Shown here piece by piece: positions 34,728 through 43,909 of a stretch of DNA of 64,000 nucleotides (position 1 is its first letter; every line of letters begins with the position of its first letter). The DNA lies in NCBI RefSeq assembly GCF_001701025.1, contig NZ_CP016793.1, positions 6,138,001-6,202,000 on the forward strand. The letters run 5' to 3'. Below the pieces are notes generated by a model. That model saw only the letters and a program-made list of their open reading frames with translations, did not search any database and was not told where the DNA came from. The DNA is from Lentzea guizhouensis. GTDB taxonomy: Bacteria > Actinomycetota > Actinomycetes > Mycobacteriales > Pseudonocardiaceae. Made by a program: the position numbers and the translations under genes.

Positions 34728-36005
34728 GTGACGACTGAGAACGTGAGTGATGTCGAGGCCGCCGCGCTGACCGCGGTGGACGAGCCGGCCATGGCAAGAC
34801 TGCTGCTGGACTTGCTGGCTGTGCCGAGCGTGACGGGCAGCGACGCCGAGTCCGAGCTCCAGCACGTCCTCGCCGGTCAGCTCGAACTCCTCGACCTGGA
34901 CGTCGACCTGTGGTCGATGGACCTGCCGGATCTGCGGGCGCAGTCCGCTTTCCCCGGCGGGGAGGCTCCGCGCACCGAGGCCTGGGGCCTCGTCGGCGGC
35001 ACCCGGACGCGAGGCGACGGTCCGTCGCTGATCCTGCAAGGGCATGTCGACGTCGTGCCACCGGGAGACCTCGCCCGCTGGGAGGGAGATCCCTTCAAGC
35101 CACGCGTCACCGGTGACGTGGTGCACGGCAGAGGAGCGTGCGACATGAAGGCCGGCGTGGTCGCCATCCTCGGCGCACTGGCCGCGATCCGGGCGGCGGA
35201 CGTGACGCTGCGGGGCCGGGTGTCCGCGCATTTCGTCGTCAGCGAGGAGGACGGCGGGCTGGGAGCGTTCGGCACCCTCCAGCGAGGCCACACCGGCGAC
35301 GCCTGCATCATCACCGAACCGACCGGTGGCGCGCTCATGGTCGCCAACGCCGGCGCTCTCACGTTCCGCATCGAGGTGCCCGGACAGGCGACCCACGGCA
35401 GCACCCGGTATGCCGGGGTGAGCGCCATCGACGCCTACCTGCCCATCCACCACGCGCTCGCACGTCTGGAAGCTCGCCGAAACGACAACGCCGATCCGTT
35501 GATGTCCGAGTACCTGGTTCCGTACCCGTTGTCGGTCGGCGTCCTCCGGGCCGGCGACTGGGCCAGCAGCGTGCCGGACGTCCTCGTGGCCGAGGGACGA
35601 CTGGGCGTTCAGCTGGGCGAGGACCCCGCACAGGCTCGTGCCGAACTGGAGATGTGCGTCGCCGAGGCGTGCTCGGCGGATCCCTGGCTGCGCTCGCGTC
35701 CGGCGGTCGTGACGTGGCCCGGTGGTCAGTTCGCAAGTGGACGGTTGACGGCAGGGCATCCGCTGGCGGCGTTGGTCGGTGCCGCACACGCCGATGTCAC
35801 CGGTGGAGCGTCGGCGGTCCAACGAGGTGCGCCCTACGGCAGCGATCTGCGGCTGTACTCCGGTGCGGGCATCCCCACCCTGCAATACGGCCCTGGCGAC
35901 GTCAGGCTCGCGCACGGTCCGCAGGAACAGGTCCGCATGAGCGAGGTCCTCACCGTCACCAGGGCCCTGGTACTCGCCACACTGCGCGCGGTCGGCGCGG
36001 AGTGA
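34728..36005 (+). CDS. M20-family metallopeptidase (ArgE/DapE type)
   Basis: This 425-residue protein starts at GTG 34728 (VTTENVSDVEAAALTAVDEP). Zinc-binding motifs of the M20 family are present: LQGHVDVVPPGD (His, Asp), GRGACDMKAGVV (bridging Asp), VSEEDGGLG (catalytic Glu and zinc Glu), and a late zinc His in VRLAHGPQEQV. It should remove an acyl or aminoacyl group from amino acids or peptides, e.g. acetylornithine or succinyl-diaminopimelate-like substrates; which one is unknown. Its Lrp neighbour suggests amino-acid catabolism. Confidence 0.92.
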   Translation: MTTENVSDVEAAALTAVDEPAMARLLLDLLAVPSVTGSDAESELQHVLAGQLELLDLDVDLWSMDLPDLRAQSAFPGGEAPRTEAWGLVGGTRTRGDGPSLILQGHVDVVPPGDLARWEGDPFKPRVTGDVVHGRGACDMKAGVVAILGALAAIRAADVTLRGRVSAHFVVSEEDGGLGAFGTLQRGHTGDACIITEPTGGALMVANAGALTFRIEVPGQATHGSTRYAGVSAIDAYLPIHHALARLEARRNDNADPLMSEYLVPYPLSVGVLRAGDWASSVPDVLVAEGRLGVQLGEDPAQARAELEMCVAEACSADPWLRSRPAVVTWPGGQFASGRLTAGHPLAALVGAAHADVTGGASAVQRGAPYGSDLRLYSGAGIPTLQYGPGDVRLAHGPQEQVRMSEVLTVTRALVLATLRAVGAE

Positions 36006-36073
36006 TCGCGCAACGCGCGAAGTACGTCGGCTGAGTCGTTCCCCGACTCAGTGCTGCTGCACCTGCCTTCAAA

Positions 36074-36115
36074 ACGGTTGTGTCCCCCGCACGTGCGTAC
36101 GGGGGACACAACCGT
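36074..36115. terminator. Strong bidirectional terminator
   Basis: A perfect 16-base stem pairs 36074-36089 with 36100-36115 (ACGGTTGTGTCCCCCG and its complement) around a 10-base loop. It lies between the convergent M20 peptidase and CsbD genes. One of the most stable hairpins in the window. Confidence 0.85.
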
Positions 36116-36123
36116 CTTCAGGT

Positions 36124-36294
36124 TTACTTGAAGGCGTCCTTGACCTTCTCCACCGCTTCCTTCAGGTGGCCCTTGGTCTGGTCCGCCTGGCCCTCGGCGC
36201 GCAAGCCCTCGTCGTTGGTGACGTTGCCGACGCCTTCCTTCACCTTGCCGGTGAACTCGTCGCCCTTGGCTTCCAGCTTGTCATCGGCGCCCAT
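36124..36294 (-). CDS. CsbD-family stress-response protein
   Basis: This 56-residue protein was started at ATG 36294 (MGADDKLEAKGDEFTGKVKE) because AGAGGGA sits just before it; an ATG 30 bases upstream lacks a site. The Lys/Glu-rich repeat pattern (KVKEGVGNVTNDEGLRAEGQ, QTKGHLKEAVEKVKDAFK) is the CsbD signature. CsbD proteins are small soluble helical proteins induced by general stress in many bacteria. The mechanism is unknown. Confidence 0.9.
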   Translation of the reverse strand: MGADDKLEAKGDEFTGKVKEGVGNVTNDEGLRAEGQADQTKGHLKEAVEKVKDAFK

Positions 36295-36402
36295 GAGATC
36301 CCTCTTTCCCTTGCCTGAACTCATGTCTTAACGTCTCTCCACAGGTACCCGACACGCGGGACTTCAAACGCGGTCCGTCCGCTGCAGGGTCCTCTGTGGA
36401 CG

Positions 36403-36492
36403 TCAGAGGCTCATGAACAGGTAGTAGAGCGTGCTCAGCACGAGGGCTGCGGCGATGACGACCGCGGTGATCCTTATCCAGCGCTGGTTCAT
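36403..36492 (-). CDS. Single-helix membrane micropeptide (29 aa)
   Basis: ATG 36492 opens MNQRWIRITAVVIAAALVLS, continuing TLYYLFMSL: a positively charged start and one hydrophobic helix filling the rest. GGAAG lies about 5 bases upstream. Short one-helix proteins with this pattern recur in actinomycetes and are often left unannotated. Function unknown. The call rests on hydrophobicity and start-site context only. Confidence 0.45.
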   Translation of the reverse strand: MNQRWIRITAVVIAAALVLSTLYYLFMSL

Positions 36493-36658
36493 GTTCGCTT
36501 CCGGGCTCGGCGGCAGGACTTCTCTGACGTCAGCCTGACCGACCCGACCTCGACTGGCAAGGACCATCGCCACGCCAGGACTGGACCGCGCCGACGGACG
36601 TGATGGCCTTGTCCGCTGCGGCACAGGCCTTCTGCTCCTACCGGCGCGGCGGGTGTGG

Positions 36659-37709
36659 TCAGATCGTCCGGACGCCCGTTGCCGGGCGTTCGCCAGGGCG
36701 TGACGCGAGGCCTGCGGGGAAGGGGACCTGTCGTCGCGACGGCTGGTCCCCGACCGAGTCCACCAGAGCGGTCACGGCCGGGTGCCACTCGCGGCCGGCG
36801 GGGCCGCTGAGCACGAGCGTGCGCACGACGTGCTCGCGCAGGGGCACCATGACGAGGTCGGGCGGCAGCATCGACGCCACCAGCCCCGGTACGAGCGACA
36901 GCGGTCACGGCCGGGTGCCACTCGCGGCCGGCGGGGCCGCTGAGCACGAGCGTGCGCACGACGTGCTCGCGCAGGGGCACCATGACGAGGTCGGGCGGCA
37001 GCATCGACGCCACCAGCCCCGGTACGAGCGACACGCCGACGCCCGCGCGGACCATCGCGAGCAGCGTGCCCAGCTCGCGCACCCGGTGCCGTGGCGTGAA
37101 CGGCTGGCCCGCGTGCGCCTGCCGCACGTGCCGCTCGCAGCCTCCGCGGGAGAGCAGGAACGGGTCGTCGGCCAGGTCGGCGACGCCGACGCACGGCTGG
37201 TCGGCCAGCGGGTGGTCGGTGCGCAGCAGGGCGTGGAAGGCGTCCTCGCCTGCACGCCCGCGCCGGGCGGCGGTCCACGAGCAGGCCGCCTCGACCGTGC
37301 CGCCGGCGAGCCATTCCGCCACCGTCGTCCTCTCCCTCGAACACCCTGACGGTGACCTGCGGAAACTCGGCCCGCCACCGGGTCAGCAGGTCCGGCAGCA
37401 GTCCCTGGCAGACGGTCGGCGCGGCGAGCCTGATCGTGCCGCGCGCCGCGGTCGGCGTTCGGCCAGGTCGGTGATCGCGGCCGACGCGGTCACCGCGGCG
37501 CGGGCGTGGACCAGGAGCTCCTGCCCGAACGAGGTGGGCGTGCTGCGGCCGCGCCGGGACAGCACGGCGTGACCCAGCGAGCGCTCCAGGGAGGCGACGG
37601 CGTGCGAGACCGCCGACTGCGTGATGCCCAGCGCGTCCGCGGCGGCGCCGAACCCGCCCTCGTCGACCACCGCGAGGAACGCCCTGAGCTGGGCGAAGTT
37701 CAAGGTCAT
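36659..37709 (-). pseudogene. LysR-family regulator, broken by two small indels and a 133-bp tandem duplication
   Basis: The N-terminus starts at ATG 37709 with a normal LysR helix-turn-helix (MTLNFAQLRAFLAVVDEGGF, LGITQSAVSHAVASLERSLG). The frame changes near 37455 (to GTIRLAAPTVCQGLLPDLLT) and again near 37330 (to EWLAGGTVEAACSW...). A third change comes at 36900/36901, where an exact 133-base duplication ends. Collapsing the duplication brings the last segment (ending PGERPATGVRTI) back into frame, and the sum of the pieces is about 306 residues, a standard LysR length. The regulator is divergent from the EamA exporter, its probable target. As written it cannot produce a full protein. Confidence 0.85.
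36768..37033 (+). repeat. Perfect 133-bp tandem duplication in the LysR gene
   Basis: 36768-36900 and 36901-37033 are identical as read. The unit begins GCGGTCACGGCCGGGTGCCA and ends GGTACGAGCGACA. 133 is not a multiple of three, so the duplication shifts the LysR frame. Identity between copies means the event is recent, or an assembly error. Confidence 0.9.
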
Positions 37710-37758
37710 GAGTCACTCTCATGCTTGGTCGATCGTCACTTGTTGGACTCATGATGCC

Positions 37759-38679
37759 GTGCCGGGCGACGCTTCCACCGTGGGATGGACCGGGAAGTTC
37801 GTGCTGTTGTCGGCGATCTGGGGCAGCAGCTTCGCGTTGATCAAAGTCGCGGTCGACGCGGGCGTGCCGCCGGTGCAGGTGGCACTGGCCCGCTGCCTGT
37901 TCGGCGCTGTGGCGCTGTGGCTGATCTGCGTGGCGCAGAAGGCGGCGATACCGCGTGACGCGCGCACGTGGGGACATGCTGCCGTGGTCGCGGTTCTGCT
38001 CAACTCGGTGCCCTTCACGTTGCTCGCCTTCGGTGAGTCCACAGTGGACTCCGTGTTGGCCGGCGTGTTGAACGCGACGACACCGCTGACGACGCTGGCC
38101 TTCGCCCTGCTGGTCGTACCGGGCGAGCGGGTGACGCGGACGCGGCTGGCCGGCCTGCTGCTCGGGTTCGCGGGTGTGCTGGTGCTGCTCGGCGTGTGGC
38201 GAGGTCTGGACGGTGACGTGCTGACCGGCGGTCTCGCCTGCTTGGGCGCCACCACCTGCTATGGAGCCGGTTTCGCCTACACCCGGCGGTTCCTGTCCGG
38301 TGGGCCGCACCGGGCGAGCGCGGTGTCCGCCGTGCAGATCACCTGCGCCACCGTCCAACTGGGACTGGCCGCGCCGCTGCTGTCGGGACCGCCGTCCTGG
38401 CCGGGCCCGGCCGCGCTGCTCGCCCTGCTGGCGCTGGGCGCGGTGGGAACGGGGTACGCCTACGTGCTCAACCTGGACCTGATCCGCGAGTCCGGTCCCA
38501 CGGTCGCGGCCTCGGTCACCTACGTGACACCGCTGTGGTCCACCGCGGTGGGCGCGGTCCTGCTGGCCGAACCCGTGGGGTGGCACACCCTGGCCGGCGG
38601 GGCAGTGGTGATCGGCGCGATCCTGCTCACCCGGCGCCCTGCGCCCGACCGGCAGCCCGCAGCGACGCCGACGCGATGA
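37759..38679 (+). CDS. EamA/DMT-family exporter
   Basis: GTG 37759 (VPGDASTVGWTGKFVLLSAI) gives about 306 residues; a GTG 21 bases further in is possible. Ten hydrophobic helices occur as two five-helix EamA repeats, beginning LLSAIWGSSFALIKVAVDAG and, in the second half, ACLGATTCYGAGFAYTRRFL. DMT/EamA proteins export amino acids, metabolites or drugs. It is divergent from the broken LysR gene and, if LysR was its activator or repressor, may now be misregulated. Confidence 0.88.
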   Translation: MPGDASTVGWTGKFVLLSAIWGSSFALIKVAVDAGVPPVQVALARCLFGAVALWLICVAQKAAIPRDARTWGHAAVVAVLLNSVPFTLLAFGESTVDSVLAGVLNATTPLTTLAFALLVVPGERVTRTRLAGLLLGFAGVLVLLGVWRGLDGDVLTGGLACLGATTCYGAGFAYTRRFLSGGPHRASAVSAVQITCATVQLGLAAPLLSGPPSWPGPAALLALLALGAVGTGYAYVLNLDLIRESGPTVAASVTYVTPLWSTAVGAVLLAEPVGWHTLAGGAVVIGAILLTRRPAPDRQPAATPTR

Positions 38680-38811
38680 ACGCGCATTCGCGCCGTGACT
38701 CGTTGCTCTTCCCGACGTGAACACCCGCGCACTGCGGGAGGACCTGGCGCCGGGGCGCACGGATCCACTTGGCCGACCACGGCTAAATCGTCGAGGTCGG
38801 CCACACCGGGG

Positions 38812-39564
38812 TCAGCGGGCTTCCGCGAGTCGCCGGCCGTCCTGGTTCCGGTGTGCGGTCAGCCATGTCAGCGCACGCTTGCGGATGGTGCGGGTACCGG
38901 CTCGCTCGGCGAGGTAGTGGCCGAGGAAACCCAGCAGCGGCAGGGAACTGAGCAGGCGGTGGAACCGGTTCCCGGTGGGGCGGCTGTCCAGCAGCGAGTC
39001 GATGCCGCGCAGTTCCTGGGCGAGCCGCCACAGCGCGCTGCCGAGACCCGCCTTGCCGCGGCTGGGCGGGGCTCCGGCGTCGGCTCGGGGCACCTCGGCA
39101 GCCTGCTCGGCGGTCGTCGTGGGCAGGGTGCGGTCGAACAGGACCGCCGCGAGCAGGCGCGTGCGGGCGTCGGTGTCGGTGACACCGCATTCTCCCGCGA
39201 TGGCGCAGACGATCAGGCCCTGGGCCGCGCTGCCGAGCAGGTCCTGCACGGGGAGCCGGTTGGCGAGCACACCGCCCAGGCCGGGGATGGCGGTGACCGC
39301 GGCGGTGAGCCTGCCGAAGGGGCCGGTCCACCAGCGCACGCGGCGCGCCGTGTCCATCCGCGTCCAGGCGGTGGTGCCCGGGACGCGCAGGACGGCGACC
39401 GCGCGCAGCGCCCGCCTGGGCAGGCTGAGCGGGTGTGGTGGCTGCGTGTCGGCGACGACGTCGCGCGGTCCGGACTTGCGCACCGCGTCGAGGGCGGGCG
39501 AGGCCGTGCGGACGAAGGTGCGCAGCACCGCTGAGAGGTGCTCATCGGAAACGGTTGCCGACAT
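38812..39564 (-). CDS. Conserved hypothetical protein (250 aa)
   Basis: ATG 39564 gives MSATVSDEHLSAVLRTFVRT. The middle has amphipathic to hydrophobic segments (GRLTAAVTAIPGLGGVLANR, LLGSAAQGLIVCAIAGECGV) and the end FHRLLSSLPLLGFLGHYLAERA. The look is of a helical membrane-associated protein seen in actinomycetes without known function. I do not recognise catalytic motifs. The 132 bases separating it from the EamA gene (convergent) hold no gene. Confidence 0.65.
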   Translation of the reverse strand: MSATVSDEHLSAVLRTFVRTASPALDAVRKSGPRDVVADTQPPHPLSLPRRALRAVAVLRVPGTTAWTRMDTARRVRWWTGPFGRLTAAVTAIPGLGGVLANRLPVQDLLGSAAQGLIVCAIAGECGVTDTDARTRLLAAVLFDRTLPTTTAEQAAEVPRADAGAPPSRGKAGLGSALWRLAQELRGIDSLLDSRPTGNRFHRLLSSLPLLGFLGHYLAERAGTRTIRKRALTWLTAHRNQDGRRLAEAR

Positions 39565-39791
39565 GGGTCACTCCCGCACTCGGTCATGTGGTGTGCGCAC
39601 CGGGATACCCGCGCTGCCGGGATTCCTCACACGACAGGCGGGTGAACGTGCTCACCTCGCAGGACGTGACGGTCGCCACGGCGAAGATCAACCCACCGCC
39701 GGCAACCGGCAAGAGTTGGTCCGTTCAGGCCTCCACAACTTCTCGGCGCGTGTCTACGGTCACCGTTACATCACACCAGGAGGGGGAACCG

Positions 39792-40082
39792 GTGTCGTCG
39801 TTGAGAGCGGGGTTCGTCAGGAGCTACAGGGGTAAGAAGATCGTTGTGCTGAAGACCGGTTTGACCGCTGACGGCGAGAGCGCCGTCGTGATCGCTCCGC
39901 TCAGCTCGACCAAGCCCTCCGGCACCACCCCCAACGTGGACGCGAAAACCATGTGGGCCCACTACAGGGTTCTGGTCGGCCAGGCGAAAACGGTCAAGGT
40001 CGCCGAGATCGGTACCACCTGGTACGGCCCCAACGCGCTCGATCCCAGCGTGCTCGATGCCGCCTTGAAACAGCTTCCCTAG
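39792..40082 (+). CDS. Hypothetical protein (96 aa)
   Basis: GTG 39792 follows a strong AGGAGGGGG at 39778-39786. The product (VSSLRAGFVRSYRGKKIVVL...) shows alternating short hydrophobic strands and Lys/Gly/Thr-rich loops, with AVVIAPLSSTKPSGTTPNVD and IGTTWYGPNALDPSVLDAAL. No signal peptide, helix-turn-helix or catalytic motif is recognised. Function unknown. Convergent with the downstream BTAD regulator. Confidence 0.6.
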   Translation: MSSLRAGFVRSYRGKKIVVLKTGLTADGESAVVIAPLSSTKPSGTTPNVDAKTMWAHYRVLVGQAKTVKVAEIGTTWYGPNALDPSVLDAALKQLP

Positions 40083-40152
40083 GTGCCCGGTGCAGATGCC
40101 GGCGTGCCGGCTTTGCCTGCGGGGACAGGGCATCCCGAGTCGTGGTGGACGG

Positions 40153-41823
40153 TCATACCGCGGCGAGTTCACGCAGCGTCGGTGTCACGTGGCGGGCGTA
40201 GTCGCGCACCACGGGGTGAACCGCGTAGCGGCCCGGTGACCGTGCCACGACCAGGTGGCGGTCGGCCAGGTGCTCCAGGACGCGGCCGGTCTCGCGATCG
40301 CCCGGACCGCACTCCCGCTCGGCGGCGACCGCGTGCAGCAGACTGCGCTGGCGGTCGTCCAGCTCGCGGTAGGCCGGCTCGACCAACGTGATCGCGGTAC
40401 GGGTGGTCTCCTCCTCCAGACGTGTGACGAACTGCTCCGGGGTCCACTGTGGACGCATGCGGAACAGCGCTGTGGCCACCCGCACCGCGGCAGGCAGACC
40501 GCCGGTGCGGCGGACCACCTCCCGCACGACGTCTTGGGCGGACGCCCCGGTGCCGGAGCGGAACAAGGCGGCGGTCTGCGCCGCGGGCAGAGGCGTCAAC
40601 GTCACCGGCTCGATCGCGTCCAGGTGGAGCACGCGGGTGCGGGCGGTGATCACGACCATGCAGCCGGCGCTGCCGGGCAGCAGCGGGCGGACCTGGTCGC
40701 TGCTCGACGCGTCGTCCAGGACCAGCAGCACCCGCCGCCCGGCCAGATGCGCGCGCCAGGCCGCCGCTCGTTCCGCGACCGTGTCCGGGATGTCGCGCAC
40801 CCCCGCGCCACGCAGCAGCCGCGCCAGCAGCACGTCCGCGCCGAGTGGGTCGCCATCCGGTGCGAGGTCGACGAACAGCTGTCCGTCCGGGAACTCCCCG
40901 GCGATCCGATGGGCGACGTGCACCGCGAACGCCGACTTCCCGACACCCGGCATCCCGTCGACCACGACCACCGGCACGGTGGTCCTGGCTGACCGGCTCA
41001 GCTCGGTCAGCCTCGCCGTCTCAGGGGAGCGGCCGGTGAAGTCGGGCACGTCCCTGGGAAGATCGCACCGGACGCGTTCGGTGGCGGGCTCCGCGAGGGC
41101 GTGCCGGCGGGCTTCCACGAGCGCTCGGCCGGGGTCGACGCCCAGTTCGTCGGCGAGCACGCGCCGAGCGTCGTCGTACGTCGCCAACGCCTCGCTGCGG
41201 CGGCCCGCCCGGACCAGGGCCAGCACCAGCCGTGCCACGGCCCTTCGCGCGGGTCCGCGGCGGTCAGGTCGCAGCAGCGCGATCGCCTCGCGGTGGCGCC
41301 GCACGGCGGTCAACGCGTCGGCGAGGGTCTCGCGGACCTCCCAGCGCAGTTCCTCCAGCGCCGCCACCACCGGTGCCACGACCTCGTCCGGCAGCTCGGC
41401 GAACGGCGTTCCCCGCCACAGCGCGGCCGCGAGCTCCAGGTGGTGCACCGCGCCCGCCGCGTCTCCTCGCGCCATGGCGGTCCGCCCGTCCGCGGTGTGG
41501 CGTCGGAAGCACTCGACGTCCACCTCGGCGGGGTCCGCGCACAACCGGTACGCGCCCGCCCGTGCCTCGATCCTCGGGCCGCGGTCGTGCGCGGGGAGGA
41601 GGTCGTGGCGGATCTGCCAGACGTAGTTCTTGATGTTCGACAGCGCCGACCGCGGTGGCACCCGGTCCGGCCAGATCGCCTCGACCAGGCGATCGCAGTC
41701 CACCCATTCGCCCCTGTTCACCAGCAGCCTGGCCAGCAGTGCGGCGGGCTTGCGAGCGACCCGCCGCGGCCCGTCCTCACCCTGCACCCGCGTCTCCAGC
41801 GGCCCCAGCACGTGGAACAGCAC
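40153..41823 (-). CDS. SARP-type regulator with NB-ARC ATPase domain
   Basis: GTG 41823 (VLFHVLGPLETRVQGEDGPR) was chosen over the much longer open frame because it begins exactly at the conserved SARP start and has a G-rich site upstream. 556 residues: winged helix (~1-90, SALSNIKNYVWQIRHDLLPA), BTAD helices (~95-240) and NB-ARC ATPase with Walker A VVDGMPGVGKSAFAVHVAHR and Walker B RVLLVLDDASSSDQV. It has no TPR extension, so it is a shorter relative of AfsR. It lies 80 bases downstream of a kinase-like gene on the same strand. Confidence 0.88.
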   Translation of the reverse strand: MLFHVLGPLETRVQGEDGPRRVARKPAALLARLLVNRGEWVDCDRLVEAIWPDRVPPRSALSNIKNYVWQIRHDLLPAHDRGPRIEARAGAYRLCADPAEVDVECFRRHTADGRTAMARGDAAGAVHHLELAAALWRGTPFAELPDEVVAPVVAALEELRWEVRETLADALTAVRRHREAIALLRPDRRGPARRAVARLVLALVRAGRRSEALATYDDARRVLADELGVDPGRALVEARRHALAEPATERVRCDLPRDVPDFTGRSPETARLTELSRSARTTVPVVVVDGMPGVGKSAFAVHVAHRIAGEFPDGQLFVDLAPDGDPLGADVLLARLLRGAGVRDIPDTVAERAAAWRAHLAGRRVLLVLDDASSSDQVRPLLPGSAGCMVVITARTRVLHLDAIEPVTLTPLPAAQTAALFRSGTGASAQDVVREVVRRTGGLPAAVRVATALFRMRPQWTPEQFVTRLEEETTRTAITLVEPAYRELDDRQRSLLHAVAAERECGPGDRETGRVLEHLADRHLVVARSPGRYAVHPVVRDYARHVTPTLRELAAV

Positions 41824-41903
41824 TTCCGCACCCCCTGGGTCTTCCCCGTAGTGACGACTCGAACTCTCACAGGGCGACCATGAGGATTTGATGACACAGC
41901 GGG

Positions 41904-43082
41904 TCAGGTCTTGCAGCGCGCTCCGCGGATCGACCTGGGCGGGGTTTCCAGCACGCGCGTGCCATCGGTGGCCTGGACGAGGAAGCAGTACTTGCCCGAG
42001 CCGTCCACCGGGACGCGCATCGAACGGGCGTGGGCCATCAACACCTTCGGGCTCTGGTTCTCCGCCGCCACGACGACGGCGAAGGTGAAGCCGTCCGGGG
42101 CTTGCCAGGCCAGGTCGACGTGCGTTCCGCCGTCGACCGGATCGCCGAGCGTGAGCGTGACCGGCGAGGTGGCCGAGCTCGCCGGGACCGAGGTGGTGGA
42201 CGCCGCCGACCGCGGTGCAGCCGGCTCGCCGTCGAGGAGAACCGGCATCGTGACGAGAGCCGTGGCGGCGGCGGCAACGACCCCGACGACCACCGTCCCG
42301 GCGCGCAACCGTCCGCGCTGCTCGGGGACGGGGGCATCGACCGCCTCGGGTTCGGGCACAGCATGCTCTGGTGGGGTCGGTTCGTCCTGCGGCTCCAGCA
42401 TCTCGCCGAGCTGCCGGACCACGACCTCGACCGTCGACGGGCGGTCGGCGGGGTCCTGGGCGAGCAGGCGCCGGACCAGCTTCCCCAGCTCGGCCGGGAC
42501 GTCCGGCCACGGTGCCCCGTCGCCCGGCGGGGCACCCGTCAGAGCGAGGTGCAGCACACCGCCGATCCCGTACAGGTCGGACCGTTCGTCCATCGTGCCG
42601 TCGCGCCGGGTCTCCGGAGCGGTGTACTCGGTTGCGGCGGGCGGGAACGCCCGGCGCAGGGACGTGCCGAAGTCCGCCACCACCGGCGCGCCGGACGGGT
42701 GGAACAGCACGTTGTGCGGTGTCAGCCCACCGTGGACGACACCGACGCGGTGTGCCGCGGCCACGGCCGTGGCGACCGCGTGGCCCACGCTCAGCGCGTC
42801 GGCGAGCAGCAGCGCCCCGCTGTCCGCCACCAGTCCTTCCAGCGATGCCGAGCACAGCTCCATCTGCAACGCGGGCTTGCCGTCTCCCAGCCGCACCACG
42901 TCGTCGACCGGCAGGATCGGCGCTTCGCCGCACAACGGGGCCAGCGCCTCCCGCTCGCGCCCGAACGCGTCGAGCACCTGCTCGTCGACTGGCGGATACG
43001 CCTTCAGCGCCAGGTACAGGCCGCCGTAGACGGTGGCCGCGGGGCCCGTGCCGATGAGGTTGAAGTCGTCCCCGCCGGTCAT
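41904..43082 (-). CDS. Membrane-anchored serine/threonine protein kinase homologue, probably inactive
   Basis: This 392-residue protein starts at ATG 43082, overlapping the upstream regulator stop by 4 bases. Residues 1-250 form a kinase fold with glycine loop IGTGPAATVYGG, Lys in LYLALKAYP, the metal DFG in VVADFGTSL, and EYTAPETRRDGTMDERSDLY. The catalytic loop, normally HRDLKPxN, reads VVHGGLTPHNVLF: the catalytic Asp is replaced by Gly. One membrane helix (VVVGVVAAAATALVTMPVLL) is followed by an extracellular fibronectin-like domain (THVDLAWQAPDGFTFAVVV) ending in GARCKT. I infer a pseudokinase that relays an outside signal to the regulators encoded on both sides. Confidence 0.85.
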   Translation of the reverse strand: MTGGDDFNLIGTGPAATVYGGLYLALKAYPPVDEQVLDAFGREREALAPLCGEAPILPVDDVVRLGDGKPALQMELCSASLEGLVADSGALLLADALSVGHAVATAVAAAHRVGVVHGGLTPHNVLFHPSGAPVVADFGTSLRRAFPPAATEYTAPETRRDGTMDERSDLYGIGGVLHLALTGAPPGDGAPWPDVPAELGKLVRRLLAQDPADRPSTVEVVVRQLGEMLEPQDEPTPPEHAVPEPEAVDAPVPEQRGRLRAGTVVVGVVAAAATALVTMPVLLDGEPAAPRSAASTTSVPASSATSPVTLTLGDPVDGGTHVDLAWQAPDGFTFAVVVAAENQSPKVLMAHARSMRVPVDGSGKYCFLVQATDGTRVLETPPRSIRGARCKT

Positions 43083-43777
43083 CGCGCATCCCACGGCATC
43101 GGTGCGCCGACCTCGCGGGCCGCCTTGCGCGACGCCGCCGCGGCCTCGAGCGGCCTGCCGGCGTGAGTCAGCACGTCGACCAGGCGCACCCAGGTGCGTT
43201 GCCGTTTCGGGTCCTCCGCGGTGAGCGCCTGGAGCAGCGTCACCGAGCCGGCGGTCTGGTCCATCGCCATCAGCGCGTCCACGAGGTGGTCCAGCGCGGC
43301 CCACCGCAACCGCGTCAGCCGATCCGCCTCCGCCCGGCTGTGGTAGGTGTTCAGCAGGGCGAACGGCGCGCCGCGCCACAGGTCGGCCGCGGCGCGGAAG
43401 CAGCGGGCGGCCGATTCCGGATCAGTGGGCAGCAACGCGCGTCCCTCGTGGACCAACTGCTCGAACACGACACTGTCGAGCTCGCCCTCACCGATGTTGA
43501 GCCGGTATCTCCCGCCCATGCCTTCGATCCGCGCCGACGTCTCGCCGAACAGCGGTGTGCGCCGGCACAGGTCGTGCACGTACGGCCACAACTCCTCGGC
43601 CGGACAGGTGGAGGTCCGATCGGGCCACACCGCCTCAGCGAGGCTGTCGGCACTCACCCAGGCGTTGGGACGCAACGACAACGCGAGCAGGACGTGTTCC
43701 GGCGCCCCGGCCGGGACGTCGGCCTTGCGGCCGTCCAGATGGACGACTTCGAGCGGCCCCAGTACGCGGAACAGCAT
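43079..43777 (-). CDS. BTAD-type regulator with degenerate DNA-binding part
   Basis: ATG 43777 (MLFRVLGPLEVVHLDGRKAD) gives 232 residues. It opens like a SARP protein (winged helix around APEHVLLALSLRPNAWVSAD, EELWPYVHDLCRRT) and continues with a bacterial transcriptional activation domain (FEQLVHEGRALLPTDPESAA, DHLVDALMAMDQTAGSVTLL). The recognition helix is less like classic SARPs. It is translationally coupled to the pseudokinase gene (ATGA overlap), suggesting that the two proteins act together. Confidence 0.82.
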   Translation of the reverse strand: MLFRVLGPLEVVHLDGRKADVPAGAPEHVLLALSLRPNAWVSADSLAEAVWPDRTSTCPAEELWPYVHDLCRRTPLFGETSARIEGMGGRYRLNIGEGELDSVVFEQLVHEGRALLPTDPESAARCFRAAADLWRGAPFALLNTYHSRAEADRLTRLRWAALDHLVDALMAMDQTAGSVTLLQALTAEDPKRQRTWVRLVDVLTHAGRPLEAAAASRKAAREVGAPMPWDAR

Positions 43778-43909
43778 TCGGTCACCTCCGTCACCTCTCG
43801 GCGGCCGACGGTAGGGAGGGGGTGTCCAGGAGCGGTTCATTTCCCTTGCACTCGTTCTGCACCGACCGGTGTGACCGTCCTCGTCAGGCATCTACCGAAG
43901 CGAGGAGTC

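Noticed and set aside
36768..37033. Insertion sequence or mobile repeat
   Set aside because: No terminal inverted repeats or transposase; the unit is a simple tandem duplication of coding sequence.
38697..38811. Small gene after the EamA exporter
   Set aside because: A GTG-started frame gives a short Arg-rich product without motif, and another frame with better composition is stopped by TAA. Not supported.
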